Shown here: positions 7,629 to 16,344 of the stretch, in pieces
Layout of the letters: each line of letters opens with the position of its first letter
How positions within the stretch are numbered: the stretch's first letter is position 1
Source: Bacteroidaceae bacterium
Lineage (GTDB): Bacteria; Bacteroidota; Bacteroidia; Bacteroidales; Bacteroidaceae
Length of the DNA stretch: 64,000 nt
Reading direction: 5' to 3'
NCBI GenBank assembly: GCA_017383485.1
Contig: JAFNXM010000036.1
Coordinates: 1 to 64,000 of the forward strand
The notes under the pieces: model-generated
Seen by the model: only the letters and a program-made list of their open reading frames with translations
Database searches by the model: none
What the model was told of the DNA's origin: nothing
Translations under genes and position numbers: made by a program

Positions 7629-8264
7629 TCACAATTGTCCGCTCTCCACCATACGCACTACGCGCTCGGTGAAGTAGTCGTCGCCCTCTGGGTCATACTT
7701 TTTCGTCAGACTTTGCCCAAAGAGCCACGCCAGCGCCTGGTAGGCATTAGCCTTGAACGAACCGATGAAAGCCTTGGCAATGTCGTAGCCCGTCTGGTTG
7801 CACTCGCGGTCGATCAGTTTGACAAACAGCCTGCCCTGCGAGCGCGTCATCTTCTTGAGCGTCGGTGTGTAGGTCTTGGTCAGTTCCTTTTCCATCAGAT
7901 CCAGGTGTGCAGCGCGAGCCTCCTTGGTGGGCAGTGTCTCGATGTATTCATAGGTCTCGATGACCGTGAGTTTTGCCATTTTTGCCAGTGGCAGCAGTTT
8001 CTTCACGTTCTTCACCAGGCGGTTGTATTGTTGTCTTTCCTTCTCGTTCTTGAACGTCAGTTCGGGATACTTATAGAACGTCGGCATCACCACGTGTGGG
8101 ATGTTTTCCCCCTCGTACTCGATGCGTCCCACCTGCACCTCGAGTGCTGTCGCCGCCACCTCCTTGTCCTGCACCTCGGGCAGGGCACCGACACCCTGCG
8201 CCTGGATCTGTGTGCAGCAGGTCAAGGCGAAAATCAGGCAGAGTATGTGGTAAATTCTTTTCAT
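7629..8264 (-). CDS. DUF4294 domain protein, exported
   Basis: A 211-residue protein of the Bacteroidota DUF4294 family; its biochemical role is unknown to me. The ATG at 8264 starts a signal peptide (MKRIYHILCLIFALTCCTQIQAQ). The conserved core runs from RIEYEGENIPHVVMPTFY through RLVKNVKKLLPLAK, the ETLPT segment and KLIDRECNQTGYDIAK to FIGSFKANAYQALAWLFG. Longer upstream reading frames lack coding character. It is divergent from rnr across 210 bp, in which I see no clear promoter. Confidence 0.8.
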   Translation of the reverse strand: MKRIYHILCLIFALTCCTQIQAQGVGALPEVQDKEVAATALEVQVGRIEYEGENIPHVVMPTFYKYPELTFKNEKERQQYNRLVKNVKKLLPLAKMAKLTVIETYEYIETLPTKEARAAHLDLMEKELTKTYTPTLKKMTRSQGRLFVKLIDRECNQTGYDIAKAFIGSFKANAYQALAWLFGQSLTKKYDPEGDDYFTERVVRMVESGQL

Positions 8265-8474
8265 TTCGGAGCGAATGTACAAATAAAAAGCGATTCTTGC
8301 ACACAATTTGCACCGAGAAATGCTTGGATTAAAAAAAAATAACTTCCTTTGTGAACATAATCGCCCCTGCACGCCCAAACTCGGCATGCTCTATGGAAAT
8401 TTGGGGAAGCAGAGGAGGGCAGAAAACTCCCCCACCCCACAAGACGTATAACAAAGACAAAAAACGAAAAAACT

Positions 8475-10802
8475 ATGGCAAAAAGTAAAAAAATGAAGAC
8501 CCCGCGTCTCACCAAAAAGGATATCCGCGGATTGCTGCTCGATCTGTTTAGCGAATCAATGGGCAGAAAGATAAATGTCAAGGACATCTTCCACTACCTA
8601 CGCGCCGTGAATCATCCCGCCAAGATGCTCATCCTCGATGTGCTCAAGGAATTGGTATTGGACGACTATCTGGCCACCGACGGTCAGGGTATGTATCAGA
8701 CAGCCGACCGCTCGCAGGTGATGGAAGGCACCTTCGTGCGCAAACGCAACGGCCGCAACTCGTTCGTGCCCGACGACGGCGGACAACCCATCTTGGTGTG
8801 CGAACGCAATAGTCACCACGCCCTCGACGGCGACCGCGTCAGCGTGACTATGCTGGCCCGACGCGGCGGACATACCCGCGAGGCGGAAGTCATCGAGATC
8901 CTGAAGCGCGCCAAGGATACCTTTGTGGGCGAACTGCAGGTGGAAAAGGGATTTGGCTTCCTGATCACCGAAGACCGCGCACTGGCGACAGATATATTTA
9001 TACCTAAAGACAAACTGAAGGGCGGCAAGTCGGGCGATAAAGCCGTGGTGCAGATCACAGAATGGCCCGAGAATAGCAAGAGTCCCATCGGACGAGTACT
9101 GGATATATTGGGCAAGAAGGGGGACAACGATGCCGAAATGCATGCTATACTGGCGGAATTTGGACTGCCCTATAAATATCCCGCACATGTGGAGGAAGCG
9201 GCCGAAAAACTCTCGGCAGACATCACACCCGAGGAGTTGGCACGACGCGAGGACTTCCGCGCGGTCACTACCTTCACCATCGACCCACATGATGCCAAGG
9301 ACTTCGACGATGCCATATCTATTCGCCCACTCAGCGACTCCCTGTGGGAAGTGGGTGTGCATATCGCCGATGTGTCGCACTATGTGACCGAAGGCAGTGT
9401 GATCGACCGCGAAGCCGAAAAGCGCGCCACCAGCGTATACCTGGTGGACCGCACCATACCGATGTTGCCCGAACGCCTGTGCAACTTCATCTGTTCGCTG
9501 CGTCCCAACGAGGAGAAACTGGCCTACTCCTGCATCTTCCAGATCGACCTGCAGGGCAACGTGCGCCACTGGCACCTGGCACCCACAGTGATCTGTTCGG
9601 ACCGCCGCTTCACCTACGAGGAGGTACAGTACATCTTCGAGCGCAATGGCGACGCCTCGGAGTCCGACCTCGCACTGCCTGGCGAACATCCCACAGCGCT
9701 GCCAAAAGGGGCTAAACCCGAGGGCGAATATGCCGACGAACTTCTCACACTGAACCACATCGCCAAGGCGCTGCGTGCTAAGCGCTTCAAGGCAGGTGCC
9801 ATCGGTTTCGACCGCCCCGAGGTGCGCTTCGAAATAGACGAGACAGGCCACCCCATCTCTACCTATATCAAGGTAGCGAAGGATGCGAATAAGTTGGTCG
9901 AAGAGTTCATGCTCCTGGCCAACCGTAGCGTGGCAGAAATGATCGGCAAGGTGCCTCGCGGCAAAAAGGCGAAAGTCCTGCCCTATCGCGTGCACGATGT
10001 GCCCGATGTGGAGAAAATGGAAAAACTCAGCGCCTTCGTGGCACGATTCGGTTATAAAGTGCGCACCGACGGCACTAAGACCGAAGTGTCCAAGAGCCTG
10101 AATCGCCTGCTCGAGGATGTGAAGGGCAAGCGCGAGGAAGGCGTGGTCGAACTGGTCGCTCTGCGCGCCATGCAAAAGGCCTATTACAGCGTACACAATA
10201 TAGGCCACTACGGCTTGATGTTCCAGCACTATACACACTTCACCTCGCCCATCCGTCGCTACCCCGACACGATGGTGCACCGCTTGCTGAAGCGCTATGC
10301 CGAGGGCGGCCGTTCGGCTAATGCCAACAAATACGAAGACCTGTGCGAACACTCGTCAAACATGGAGCAATTGGCGACAAATGCCGAGCGCGCCAGCATC
10401 AAATACAAGCAGGTGGAATTCATGGCCGACCGCATGGGACAAGAGTTCGACGGCACCATCTCGGGCGTGACCGAGTTCGGCCTCTACGTACAGGTGGACG
10501 AGAATGGTTGCGAGGGTATGATCCCCCTGCGCTCACTGCTCGATGACTACTATGAATTCGACGAGCGCAACTACTGCCTGGTGGGTCGCCGTTTCCACCG
10601 CCGCTACGAATTGGGCGAGAAGGTGCGCATCCGCGTGGAGCGTGCCAACCTGGACCGCAAACTCCTGGACTTCGCCCTGGCCGACGACGAGCACGCACAG
10701 AACATCCAGGCGCGCAAGGACAAAGCCTCGGCGCATACCAGCAACGCCTTTGACCGTGGTGGTAAGGCAAAGGGCAAGAAATCGCGCCGCCGTGGCCGCT
10801 GA
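8475..10802 (+). CDS. rnr: ribonuclease R (3'-5' exoribonuclease, RNB family)
   Basis: A 775-residue cytoplasmic exoribonuclease that degrades structured RNA. Visible are an N-terminal winged-helix region (about 15-75), a cold-shock/OB segment (GTFVRKRNGRNSFV; VEKGFGFLITEDRA), and the RNB catalytic motif IDPHDAKDFDDAISI with its metal-binding aspartates at about 270-284. It is followed by HIADVSHYV, the central RNB blocks (FTSPIRRYPDTMVHRLL) and a C-terminal S1 domain (GTISGVTEFGLYVQV). The tail is Lys/Arg-rich. Length and order are those of RNase R/VacB. An array of 21-bp repeats follows about 120 bp downstream. Confidence 0.95.
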   Translation: MAKSKKMKTPRLTKKDIRGLLLDLFSESMGRKINVKDIFHYLRAVNHPAKMLILDVLKELVLDDYLATDGQGMYQTADRSQVMEGTFVRKRNGRNSFVPDDGGQPILVCERNSHHALDGDRVSVTMLARRGGHTREAEVIEILKRAKDTFVGELQVEKGFGFLITEDRALATDIFIPKDKLKGGKSGDKAVVQITEWPENSKSPIGRVLDILGKKGDNDAEMHAILAEFGLPYKYPAHVEEAAEKLSADITPEELARREDFRAVTTFTIDPHDAKDFDDAISIRPLSDSLWEVGVHIADVSHYVTEGSVIDREAEKRATSVYLVDRTIPMLPERLCNFICSLRPNEEKLAYSCIFQIDLQGNVRHWHLAPTVICSDRRFTYEEVQYIFERNGDASESDLALPGEHPTALPKGAKPEGEYADELLTLNHIAKALRAKRFKAGAIGFDRPEVRFEIDETGHPISTYIKVAKDANKLVEEFMLLANRSVAEMIGKVPRGKKAKVLPYRVHDVPDVEKMEKLSAFVARFGYKVRTDGTKTEVSKSLNRLLEDVKGKREEGVVELVALRAMQKAYYSVHNIGHYGLMFQHYTHFTSPIRRYPDTMVHRLLKRYAEGGRSANANKYEDLCEHSSNMEQLATNAERASIKYKQVEFMADRMGQEFDGTISGVTEFGLYVQVDENGCEGMIPLRSLLDDYYEFDERNYCLVGRRFHRRYELGEKVRIRVERANLDRKLLDFALADDEHAQNIQARKDKASAHTSNAFDRGGKAKGKKSRRRGR

Positions 10803-10924
10803 TAGAGCAGCAGCCTGTCGTACAAGGTGGGGTGGCTTTTGCCGATGAATATATCACCACAGATCTTTTCGCCCCAGAGTAGTCCTTGCTACAAGCGTTG
10901 TCAAATTCAGGCAAAATCTTCTCG

Positions 10925-11008
10925 AAAAAAATCAAGGGCTCGTGAAAATTTTGCGACGGCTCGTTGAAAAAAGCCTAGACCTTTTTTGAACAAGGCCTAG
11001 GCTTTTTT
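10925..11008. repeat. 21-bp phased array, cluster 1
   Basis: Four consecutive 21-bp periods between rnr and rbfA: two with GGCTCGT (one degenerate, one TTGCGACGGCTCGTT) and two of the A/T-tract type (CCTAGACCTTTTTT, CCTAGGCTTTTTT). It is the most diverged of the nine clusters. The remaining 10803-10924 and 11009-11110 show no gene. Confidence 0.75.
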
Positions 11009-11118
11009 ATATCCTGATTTTTGGCGGTTGGTGAGTATGGCGGTTATGGTGAAAATGCCATATTCTCAGAAATGTGAAGTCACTGTGTGGTGAAAAATGG
11101 GTATTCCGACGGAAAAAA

Positions 11119-11149
11119 TTGGGTAGTATGCGAAAAATGTCTACTTTTG
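11119..11149 (+). promoter_or_regulatory. promoter of rbfA
   Basis: -33 TTG (11119-11121) and -7 TACTTTTG (11142-11149) with a 20-bp spacer, about 92 bp upstream of the rbfA start. Confidence 0.65.
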
Positions 11150-11241
11150 CATTGTAATATGGAGTAGTGGGCTCTGGCGCGGCAGGACTCTGATGGAAGA
11201 AGCGGCTTGGGCGGACTACTCGAAGCACTGATACAATATAC

Positions 11242-11577
11242 ATGGATAGTACAAGACAACAAAAAATCTCAAGACTCATTCAAAAGGAATTGAGTGACAT
11301 TTTTCAAAAACAAACCAAGGGTATGCACGGTGTGCTGGTCTCTGTGAGCGCTGTGCGTATCAGTCCTGACCTGAGCGTATGTCGCGGCTACCTGAGTGTA
11401 TTCCCCTCGGAACGCTCGGCGGAAATCTTGGCCAATATCAACAACAATGTGCGCGAATTGCGCTATGAATTGGGCGGACGTCTGCGCCACCAATTGCGCA
11501 TCATCCCCGAGTTGAAATTCTTCGTAGACGACTCGCTCGACTATATCGATCACATCGATTCGCTCTTGGCACAATAA
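11242..11577 (+). CDS. rbfA: ribosome-binding factor A
   Basis: A 111-residue 30S assembly factor that binds the 16S rRNA 5' region during late maturation. The family pattern is clear: RQQKISRLIQKELSDIFQK at the N terminus, VSAVRISPDLSVCRGYLSVF in the KH-like core, then LRYELGGRLRHQLRIIPELKF and FVDDSLDYIDHIDSLL at the end. Its length is normal. It is followed after 42 bp by the permease gene and probably co-transcribed with it. Confidence 0.93.
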   Translation: MDSTRQQKISRLIQKELSDIFQKQTKGMHGVLVSVSAVRISPDLSVCRGYLSVFPSERSAEILANINNNVRELRYELGGRLRHQLRIIPELKFFVDDSLDYIDHIDSLLAQ

Positions 11578-11619
11578 TTCGAACGCGACGACTACGACGC
11601 ACAGCGATTGGTCTCAGGT

Positions 11620-12870
11620 ATGGCATTCCCCTTCTTCATCGCACGGCGCTACCTCTTTTCGAAAAAGAGTCACAACGCTATCAATATCATCTCGGGCATT
11701 TCGGCCGCGGGGGTAGCCTTTGCTGCCGCTGCACTGCTGTGTGTGCTCGGCGTGTTCAATGGTTTTCGCGATTTGATAGGAGGACTTTATACCAACTTCG
11801 ACCCGCAATTGGAAGTGCGCCCCGTCGAGGGAAAATTTGCCGACGCACAGGATCCCATCCTGACCGAAATCTGTAAACAAAAGGAGGTGCAGGCGGCATC
11901 ATACGGCTTGGACGAACTGGCGATGGTACCCTTTCAGGGACGACCCGTGATGGTGCATGTGAAAGGTGTGGACGAGAATTTCCGCCACTGCTCCAATATC
12001 GACAGCATCCTGTACTATGGTGCTAATCCCTATGCCGAATTTGTGCTGCAAGCCGCTGGCGTGGAATATGCCGTGCCCAGCATCGGACTGACTCAGCAGT
12101 TTGGCGGCATAGACTTTCAACCCCTGCCCATCTGTGCGCCGCAGAGTGGCGAGCGCATCAATCTGGCTAATCCGCAGGAGAGTTTTAATATCGAGGAAAT
12201 ACATGCGTCGGGCCTCTTCTTCTACGTGCATCAGAAAACCTACGACGACAATTACCTCATCACTTCGCTGGACTTTGCACAGCGTCTCTTTGACAAGCCT
12301 GGACAAGTCTCCTCTGTCGCCCTGCAACTGCGTCCCGATGCCAATGTCGACGCTGTGAAGGACAGGATGCGCACCGTGGCGAAAGGGAAGTACACCGTGA
12401 ACGATCGATACGAGCAACACCGCGAACTGTTCAACGTGATGCAGATCGAGAAAGTGATGGCGTACCTTTTTCTGACCTTCATCGTACTCGTGGCAAGCTT
12501 TAATATTATTGGTTCGGTAGCGATGCTCATCATCGACAAGCGCAACGATATCGAAACCCTACGCCATCTGGGCGCTTCACCCAGAGATATTGTCCGCATT
12601 TTCTTGCACGAGAGCCGCTTGATTACTCTGCTCGGTGCTGTGATAGGCGTGGCGGTGGGACTGTTGCTCTGCTGGGTGCAAATAGAGTACGGCTTGATCC
12701 GTTTTGGCGGCGCCGAGGGCTCATTTATCATCGATGCGTATCCCGTCAGCGTGCAGTGGACAGACGTTGTCCTGGTCTTCGTCACCGTGATCATAGTGGG
12801 CTTCCTGACGGCATGGTTGCCCGTGAGCTATTTGACCCGCAAAGTGATCGGACAGCGAGACAGCGAATAA
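11620..12870 (+). CDS. LolC/LolE-type ABC transporter permease (FtsX family)
   Basis: A 416-residue inner-membrane protein that probably helps release lipoproteins for transport to the outer membrane. I chose ATG 11620 (MAFPFFIARRYLFSKKSHNA, the usual family N terminus) over a TTG four codons upstream. Topology is one membrane segment at about 20-45, a periplasmic domain of about 210 residues, then three C-terminal segments (AYLFLTFIVLVASFNIIGSVA; LITLLGAVIGVAVGLLLCW; VVLVFVTVIIVGFLTAWL) with the FtsX signature around DIETLRHLGASPRDI. No LolD ATPase is adjacent, which is common in this phylum. Confidence 0.85.
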   Translation: MAFPFFIARRYLFSKKSHNAINIISGISAAGVAFAAAALLCVLGVFNGFRDLIGGLYTNFDPQLEVRPVEGKFADAQDPILTEICKQKEVQAASYGLDELAMVPFQGRPVMVHVKGVDENFRHCSNIDSILYYGANPYAEFVLQAAGVEYAVPSIGLTQQFGGIDFQPLPICAPQSGERINLANPQESFNIEEIHASGLFFYVHQKTYDDNYLITSLDFAQRLFDKPGQVSSVALQLRPDANVDAVKDRMRTVAKGKYTVNDRYEQHRELFNVMQIEKVMAYLFLTFIVLVASFNIIGSVAMLIIDKRNDIETLRHLGASPRDIVRIFLHESRLITLLGAVIGVAVGLLLCWVQIEYGLIRFGGAEGSFIIDAYPVSVQWTDVVLVFVTVIIVGFLTAWLPVSYLTRKVIGQRDSE

Positions 12871-12944
12871 ACTATCCTTTGCCTCTCGCAAAAAAAGTGT
12901 GCAAAAATTCAGCGCAAATATATTCTACTATATAGGAAGTTTTG

Positions 12945-12952
12945 TAACTTTG
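12945..12952 (+). promoter_or_regulatory. -7 promoter element of mdh
   Basis: TAACTTTG about 110 bp upstream of the mdh start. The resulting leader of about 100 nt begins with a minimal ORF of eight codons (12961-12987, MDLRHQRP), whose relevance is unknown. Confidence 0.7.
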
Positions 12953-13060
12953 CAAAAAGAATGGACCTACGGCATCAACGCCCTTGATTCGCAGGTATTA
13001 TTTAATAGAAAAAGACAAGAAAAACAATAGTATAAACCTTTTTATAAAACAAGAAAAATT

Positions 13061-14056
13061 ATGGCTTTTTTGACAGACGAAAAACTCGTGATCGTTGGTG
13101 CCGCTGGTATGATTGGCTCTAACATGGTACAGTCTGCCCTGATGATGGGATTGACTAGCAACATCTGCCTCTTCGACGTATTCTCACCCGAAGGTGTTGC
13201 AGAAGAAATGCGTCAAAGCGGTTTTGATGATGTAAACATCACTGCTACTACCGACGTGAAGGAAGCTTTCACTGGCGCTAAGTATATCATCTCTTCAGGT
13301 GGTGCTCCACGTAAGGAAGGTATGACTCGCGAAGACCTCCTCGCTGGTAACTGCAAAATCGCTGAAGAACTCGGTAAGAATATCAAGGCTTATTGCCCTG
13401 ACGTGAAGCACGTAGTGATTATCTTCAACCCTGCTGACTTGACAGGTCTCGTGACTTTGCTCTACTCTGGTTTGAAGCCAGGCCAAGTGACTACTCTCGC
13501 TGGTCTCGACACTACTCGTCTCCAAAGCGCATTGGCTAAGAAGTTCGGCGTAATGCAAAACGAAATCACTGGCTGTGCTACATACGGTGGCCACGGTGAA
13601 CAAATGGCTGTATTCGGTAGCGCTGTGAAGGTAGCAGGCAAGCCTTTGAACGACCTCATCGGTACTGCAGAATTCCCAGCTGAAGAATGGGAACAAATGA
13701 AGAAGGACGTGACTCAGGGTGGTGCTGCTATCATCAAACTCCGCGGTCGCTCTTCATTCCAAAGCCCATCTTACCTCTCAGTAGAAATGATTCGCTCGGT
13801 AATGGGTGGCGCTCCTTTCCGCTTCCCTGCTGGTACATACGTTTGCAACGAGAAGTACAACCACATCATGATGGCTATGGACACAGTGCTCGACCAAAAC
13901 GGTTGCACATACAAGATGCCTGTGGGTACAGAAGAAGAATTGGCTAAGCTCGACGCTTCTTACGAACACCTCTGCAAGATGCGCGACGAACTCGTGACTT
14001 TGAACATCGTTCCAGCTATCGAAAAGTGGGGCGAAATCAACCCAAACTTGGCTTAA
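13061..14056 (+). CDS. mdh: malate dehydrogenase (NAD-dependent)
   Basis: A 331-residue cytoplasmic enzyme that interconverts malate and oxaloacetate, in Bacteroidales usually within the reductive branch leading to fumarate and succinate. Visible are the dinucleotide-binding glycine motif (VIVGAAGMIGSNM), the mobile-loop region with GGAPRKEGMTREDLL, FNPADL, the substrate-binding LDTTRLQSALA, and the catalytic His in TYGGHGEQM (His178). The sequence follows the LDH/MDH superfamily throughout. Codon use is strongly biased (GGT, AAC, AAG, CTC), as in other probably highly expressed genes of this window. It is monocistronic, with its own promoter and a strong terminator. Confidence 0.94.
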   Translation: MAFLTDEKLVIVGAAGMIGSNMVQSALMMGLTSNICLFDVFSPEGVAEEMRQSGFDDVNITATTDVKEAFTGAKYIISSGGAPRKEGMTREDLLAGNCKIAEELGKNIKAYCPDVKHVVIIFNPADLTGLVTLLYSGLKPGQVTTLAGLDTTRLQSALAKKFGVMQNEITGCATYGGHGEQMAVFGSAVKVAGKPLNDLIGTAEFPAEEWEQMKKDVTQGGAAIIKLRGRSSFQSPSYLSVEMIRSVMGGAPFRFPAGTYVCNEKYNHIMMAMDTVLDQNGCTYKMPVGTEEELAKLDASYEHLCKMRDELVTLNIVPAIEKWGEINPNLA

Positions 14057-14068
14057 TATAAGGTCAAA

Positions 14069-14112
14069 ATAAAAGAAGTGGACACATCGCATGGTGTGTC
14101 CACTTCTTTTAT
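14069..14112. terminator. bidirectional Rho-independent terminator after mdh
   Basis: A perfect 18-bp stem (starting ATAAAAGAAGTGGACACA) with an 8-base loop. The A-rich 5' arm and T-rich 3' arm let it work on both strands. Confidence 0.92.
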
Positions 14113-14122
14113 GTGTATATCC

Positions 14123-14264
14123 GAGGTGCCTTTAAGATGAGGTAAGGTTTCTGTAGGACGAGGTGAGATGTCTATAAGATAAGGTAAAGCATCTTTTCGG
14201 CGAGGCGAGGTGTCTACAATTCGAGGCAAGGGGGCTGCAAGTCGAACCAAGGCGTCTATAACGC
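14123..14264. repeat. degenerate 21-bp tandem array after the mdh terminator
   Basis: Six successive 21-bp units at 14139, 14160, 14181, 14202, 14223 and 14244, preceded by a shortened unit at 14123. Each follows the pattern GAGGYRAGGTGTCTRTAAG with substitutions. On the minus strand the frame stays open and reads as heptapeptides such as LAAPLPR, IVDTSPR, LIDISPR, but there is no gene-like start or conserved product. The period and placement (directly after a terminator) match the other 21-bp arrays of this window. Confidence 0.8.
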
Positions 14265-14332
14265 GCCGCAAAACCTTTTTGGAAAAGATAGAGGTGTCGT
14301 TGTGACGAGTCGGGAGAACGGGCGCAGAGGGT

Positions 14333-14737
14333 TTATTCTGCAGCCTTCGCCGCTTCGGCTTGTTCCCAGGCTTCCCACTCCTTCATCACCGCTTGCCAGT
14401 CGGTTTGTTCATTTTGTTCGATAGCTTCTGCCTGGCGTGCTTCTTCCTCGGCCGCACGTGCTGCTTCGTCGCGTGCTTTGTCTCGTGCACGCTTTTCCTT
14501 CATTGCTGCGATGGTCGCTTCGTCCAGGATTTTTATGGCGCCGCGACGGATAGCCGCTTCAAGGTCTTCGGGTCCGAATGCTTTGCCCTGTACGTTGTAG
14601 TCCGAGATGTTGAATTCGAAGTTCACGCGGAGTTTGTGGCGCACTTGTTTCTGCTGAAAGCGCGTGCCGGCGTTCTTCAATCGGAGGAGTTTGCTGATGA
14701 TTTCGATTTCTCTTTGCGAGAATTTATTTCTTCCCAT
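14333..14737 (-). CDS. conserved small Bacteroidales protein of unknown function
   Basis: A 134-residue cytoplasmic protein. The ATG at 14737 gives MGRNKFSQREIEIISKLLR, which I recall as a conserved N terminus in Bacteroidales hypotheticals; the longer frame starts upstream of the promoter at 14767-14775. The first 75 residues look like a folded domain (RHKLRVNFEFNISDYNVQGK, FGPEDLEAAIRRGAIKILD). The rest is an Ala/Glu/Arg-rich probable coiled-coil tail. No function can be assigned. It lies downstream of the Sel1-repeat gene on the same strand but has its own promoter. Confidence 0.7.
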   Translation of the reverse strand: MGRNKFSQREIEIISKLLRLKNAGTRFQQKQVRHKLRVNFEFNISDYNVQGKAFGPEDLEAAIRRGAIKILDEATIAAMKEKRARDKARDEAARAAEEEARQAEAIEQNEQTDWQAVMKEWEAWEQAEAAKAAE

Positions 14738-14766
14738 ATACTTTTTGCTTTCTATCAATTGCGGGT

Positions 14767-14775
14767 GCAAAGGTA
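14767..14775 (-). promoter_or_regulatory. -7 promoter element of the small conserved gene
   Basis: TACCTTTGC on the minus strand, 30 bp upstream of the chosen start. It supports initiation at 14737 rather than at 14797. Confidence 0.6.
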
Positions 14776-14801
14776 CGAATTTCTGTACAAACGGCAAGGC
14801 G

Positions 14802-15794
14802 TCAGTCCGTCATACCCGTAGCCTCTTGTGCTTCGACGTGGCCCATCTCTGCTGCTTCCTTCAGTAGTGAGTCGGCCTGTGCCTTATCCTTGTCCACGCC
14901 CAATCCGCGGCTGTAGCACAGGGCCAGGCGGTATTGCGCTTCGGGGTAACCTAGTGCTGCGGCTTGCTTGTACCATTCGATGGCGATCGAGTCATTTTTC
15001 TCCACACCAAATCCATCTTCGTGATACACGCCCAGATTGTATAGTGCTCGGGCATCTCCTTGTGCTGCGGCCTTTTTGTACCACTCGATGGCCTTGGCTG
15101 GATCCTGTGCCACGCCTAGTCCCAGTTCGTAGCACACGGCCAGATTGTATTGTGCCAGTCCGTTGCCCTGCTGAGCCGCTTTTTCGTACCATAAGAAGGC
15201 TTGTTCGTAGTCGTGATCAAAGCCTTCGCCCTGGGAATAGCACACGGCCAGATTGTATTGTGCCAGTTCGTTGCCCTGCAGTGCTGCCTTGGCATACCAT
15301 GCCGCCGCCATCACGCTGCTTTGCTCCACGCCGTTGCCACGCTCGTAGCACAGGGCTAGGGTAAACTGCGCCTCGGGCAAACCGGCTTCTGCTGCCTTCG
15401 TATAGAGTGCGACGGCCTGTGTGTAATCCTTGGGAATACCCTCGCCGTAGTAGTAGCAATTGCCCAGAGCCAGTGCCCCCTGAGTGTTGCCTTGCTCTGC
15501 AGATTTTCTGAACCATTTGACTGCCTCAGTTTGGTTCTGTTTTATGCCTTTCCCTTCAAACAATAGCATGCCCCATGCGTGTTGTGCTGCGGCATTGCCC
15601 ATGCGTGCGGCCTTTTTATAGGCGTCTGCAGCCTCGGCGATTTGTCCTTTTTTCTCCAGCTTTTGAGCTTTTTTGAAAAGCTCTTCTCCTGCTACAGACG
15701 AGGTCCCGTAACTCATCAGATAGAATACAGCGCCGAGTAGCGCTATCAGGGCTAAGCTGATGATAGTAGCCCATTTCTTTGAAGGACGTTTCAT
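14802..15794 (-). CDS. Sel1-like (TPR-type) repeat protein with N-terminal membrane anchor
   Basis: A 330-residue protein with one N-terminal transmembrane segment (WATIISLALIALLGAVFYLM) after a basic MKRPSKK, then seven full and one partial Sel1-like repeats of 36 residues. Each repeat carries the A..WY.KAA..G...AQY.L...Y..G.GV pattern. Sel1 repeats form an alpha solenoid for protein-protein contacts, so this is probably a periplasm-facing scaffold; partners are unknown. The DNA repeats are similar enough to open long antisense frames, which are not genes. A -7 element TACTTTTG lies at 15818-15825 on the minus strand. Confidence 0.85.
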   Translation of the reverse strand: MKRPSKKWATIISLALIALLGAVFYLMSYGTSSVAGEELFKKAQKLEKKGQIAEAADAYKKAARMGNAAAQHAWGMLLFEGKGIKQNQTEAVKWFRKSAEQGNTQGALALGNCYYYGEGIPKDYTQAVALYTKAAEAGLPEAQFTLALCYERGNGVEQSSVMAAAWYAKAALQGNELAQYNLAVCYSQGEGFDHDYEQAFLWYEKAAQQGNGLAQYNLAVCYELGLGVAQDPAKAIEWYKKAAAQGDARALYNLGVYHEDGFGVEKNDSIAIEWYKQAAALGYPEAQYRLALCYSRGLGVDKDKAQADSLLKEAAEMGHVEAQEATGMTD

Positions 15795-15817
15795 AGTAAA
15801 CGGATTTAATGTTCCCC

Positions 15818-15825
15818 CAAAAGTA
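15818..15825 (-). promoter_or_regulatory. -7 promoter element of the Sel1-repeat gene
   Basis: TACTTTTG on the minus strand, 24 bp upstream of the start codon at 15794. Confidence 0.55.
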
Positions 15826-15900
15826 GGTAGAAAATCCGAGTGTGCCAAGCATTTTGCTTATTTTAATATAAGTGTGCGGCTGGTGGCAGCTTGTCACAAC

Positions 15901-15933
15901 AAAAAAGTCCCGCAAACCTTTCGATTTGCAGGA
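15901..15933 (-). terminator. terminator of tRNA-Asn
   Basis: On the minus strand CCTGCAAA pairs with TTTGCGGG (one G-T pair) around an 8-base loop, followed by A, C and six Ts. It begins 16 bp after the tRNA. Confidence 0.85.
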
Positions 15934-15948
15934 CTCATGCCTTTTTGG

Positions 15949-16022
15949 CGCTTCAGGATGGGCTTGAACCAACGACCCCCTGATTAACAGTCAGGTGCTC
16001 TAACCAACTGAGCTACTGAAGC
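15949..16022 (-). tRNA. tRNA-Asn (anticodon GTT)
   Basis: A 74-base cloverleaf. The acceptor stem GCTTCAG/CTGAAGC is perfect and the discriminator base is G. The D arm is AGCTCAGTTGGTTAGAGC, the anticodon loop is CTGTTAA with anticodon GTT, and the T arm contains GGTTCAAGCC. CCA is not encoded. Confidence 0.95.
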
Positions 16023-16063
16023 AAGTTTGGGAAAATTCCCGTGCATTTCTCAGAATTGCTGTG

Positions 16064-16094
16064 CAAAAGTAATGGTTATTTTTGAAATACACAA
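16064..16094 (-). promoter_or_regulatory. promoter of tRNA-Asn
   Basis: On the minus strand, -33 TTGT (16091-16094) and -7 TACTTTTG (16064-16071) with a 19-bp spacer, about 42 bp upstream of the tRNA. Confidence 0.7.
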
Positions 16095-16234
16095 TACATT
16101 TGGCAGAAAAATGATAAAAAAATGATATTCTGCCCCGATTTTTTCACTACAGCCTCTGCGATTTGTCCCAGAACAGGTCTTTTGTGTGATAGAAAAGCGC
16201 TGCTCTCGCCCCTGTTTTTTTGTTGTTGAAACGA

Positions 16235-16316
16235 ACCAAGACCTTTTTCAAAAAACATTAGACCTTTTTTTAACGAGGCGTCGCGAAATTTAAAAAAGGT
16301 CTTGACTTTTTTCAAA
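16235..16316. repeat. 21-bp phased array, cluster 2
   Basis: Inverted orientation: two A/T-tract units, one AACGAGGCGTCGCGAAATTT unit, then another tract unit (AAAAAAGGTCTTGACTTTTTT). It lies between the divergent tRNA-Asn and purD. A minus-strand frame of 84 codons over it reads as heptads (KFRDASL, KKGLMFF, EKGLGSF) but is a by-product of the 21-bp period. Confidence 0.85.
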
Positions 16317-16344
16317 GGGTTTTCCTTCATAGAAAAATTGCTCT

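Noticed and set aside
8598-10352. 584-codon minus-strand frame inside rnr
   Set aside because: RNase R motifs are continuous on the plus strand; the antisense frame results from codon bias and contains no recognisable domain.
12961-12987. Eight-codon leader ORF in the mdh 5' leader
   Set aside because: It lacks a convincing ribosome binding site or regulatory codon content; probably chance.
16076-16330. 84-codon minus-strand frame with heptapeptide repeats
   Set aside because: The heptads come from the 21-bp DNA period of array cluster 2; similar open frames appear in other clusters in different reading frames.
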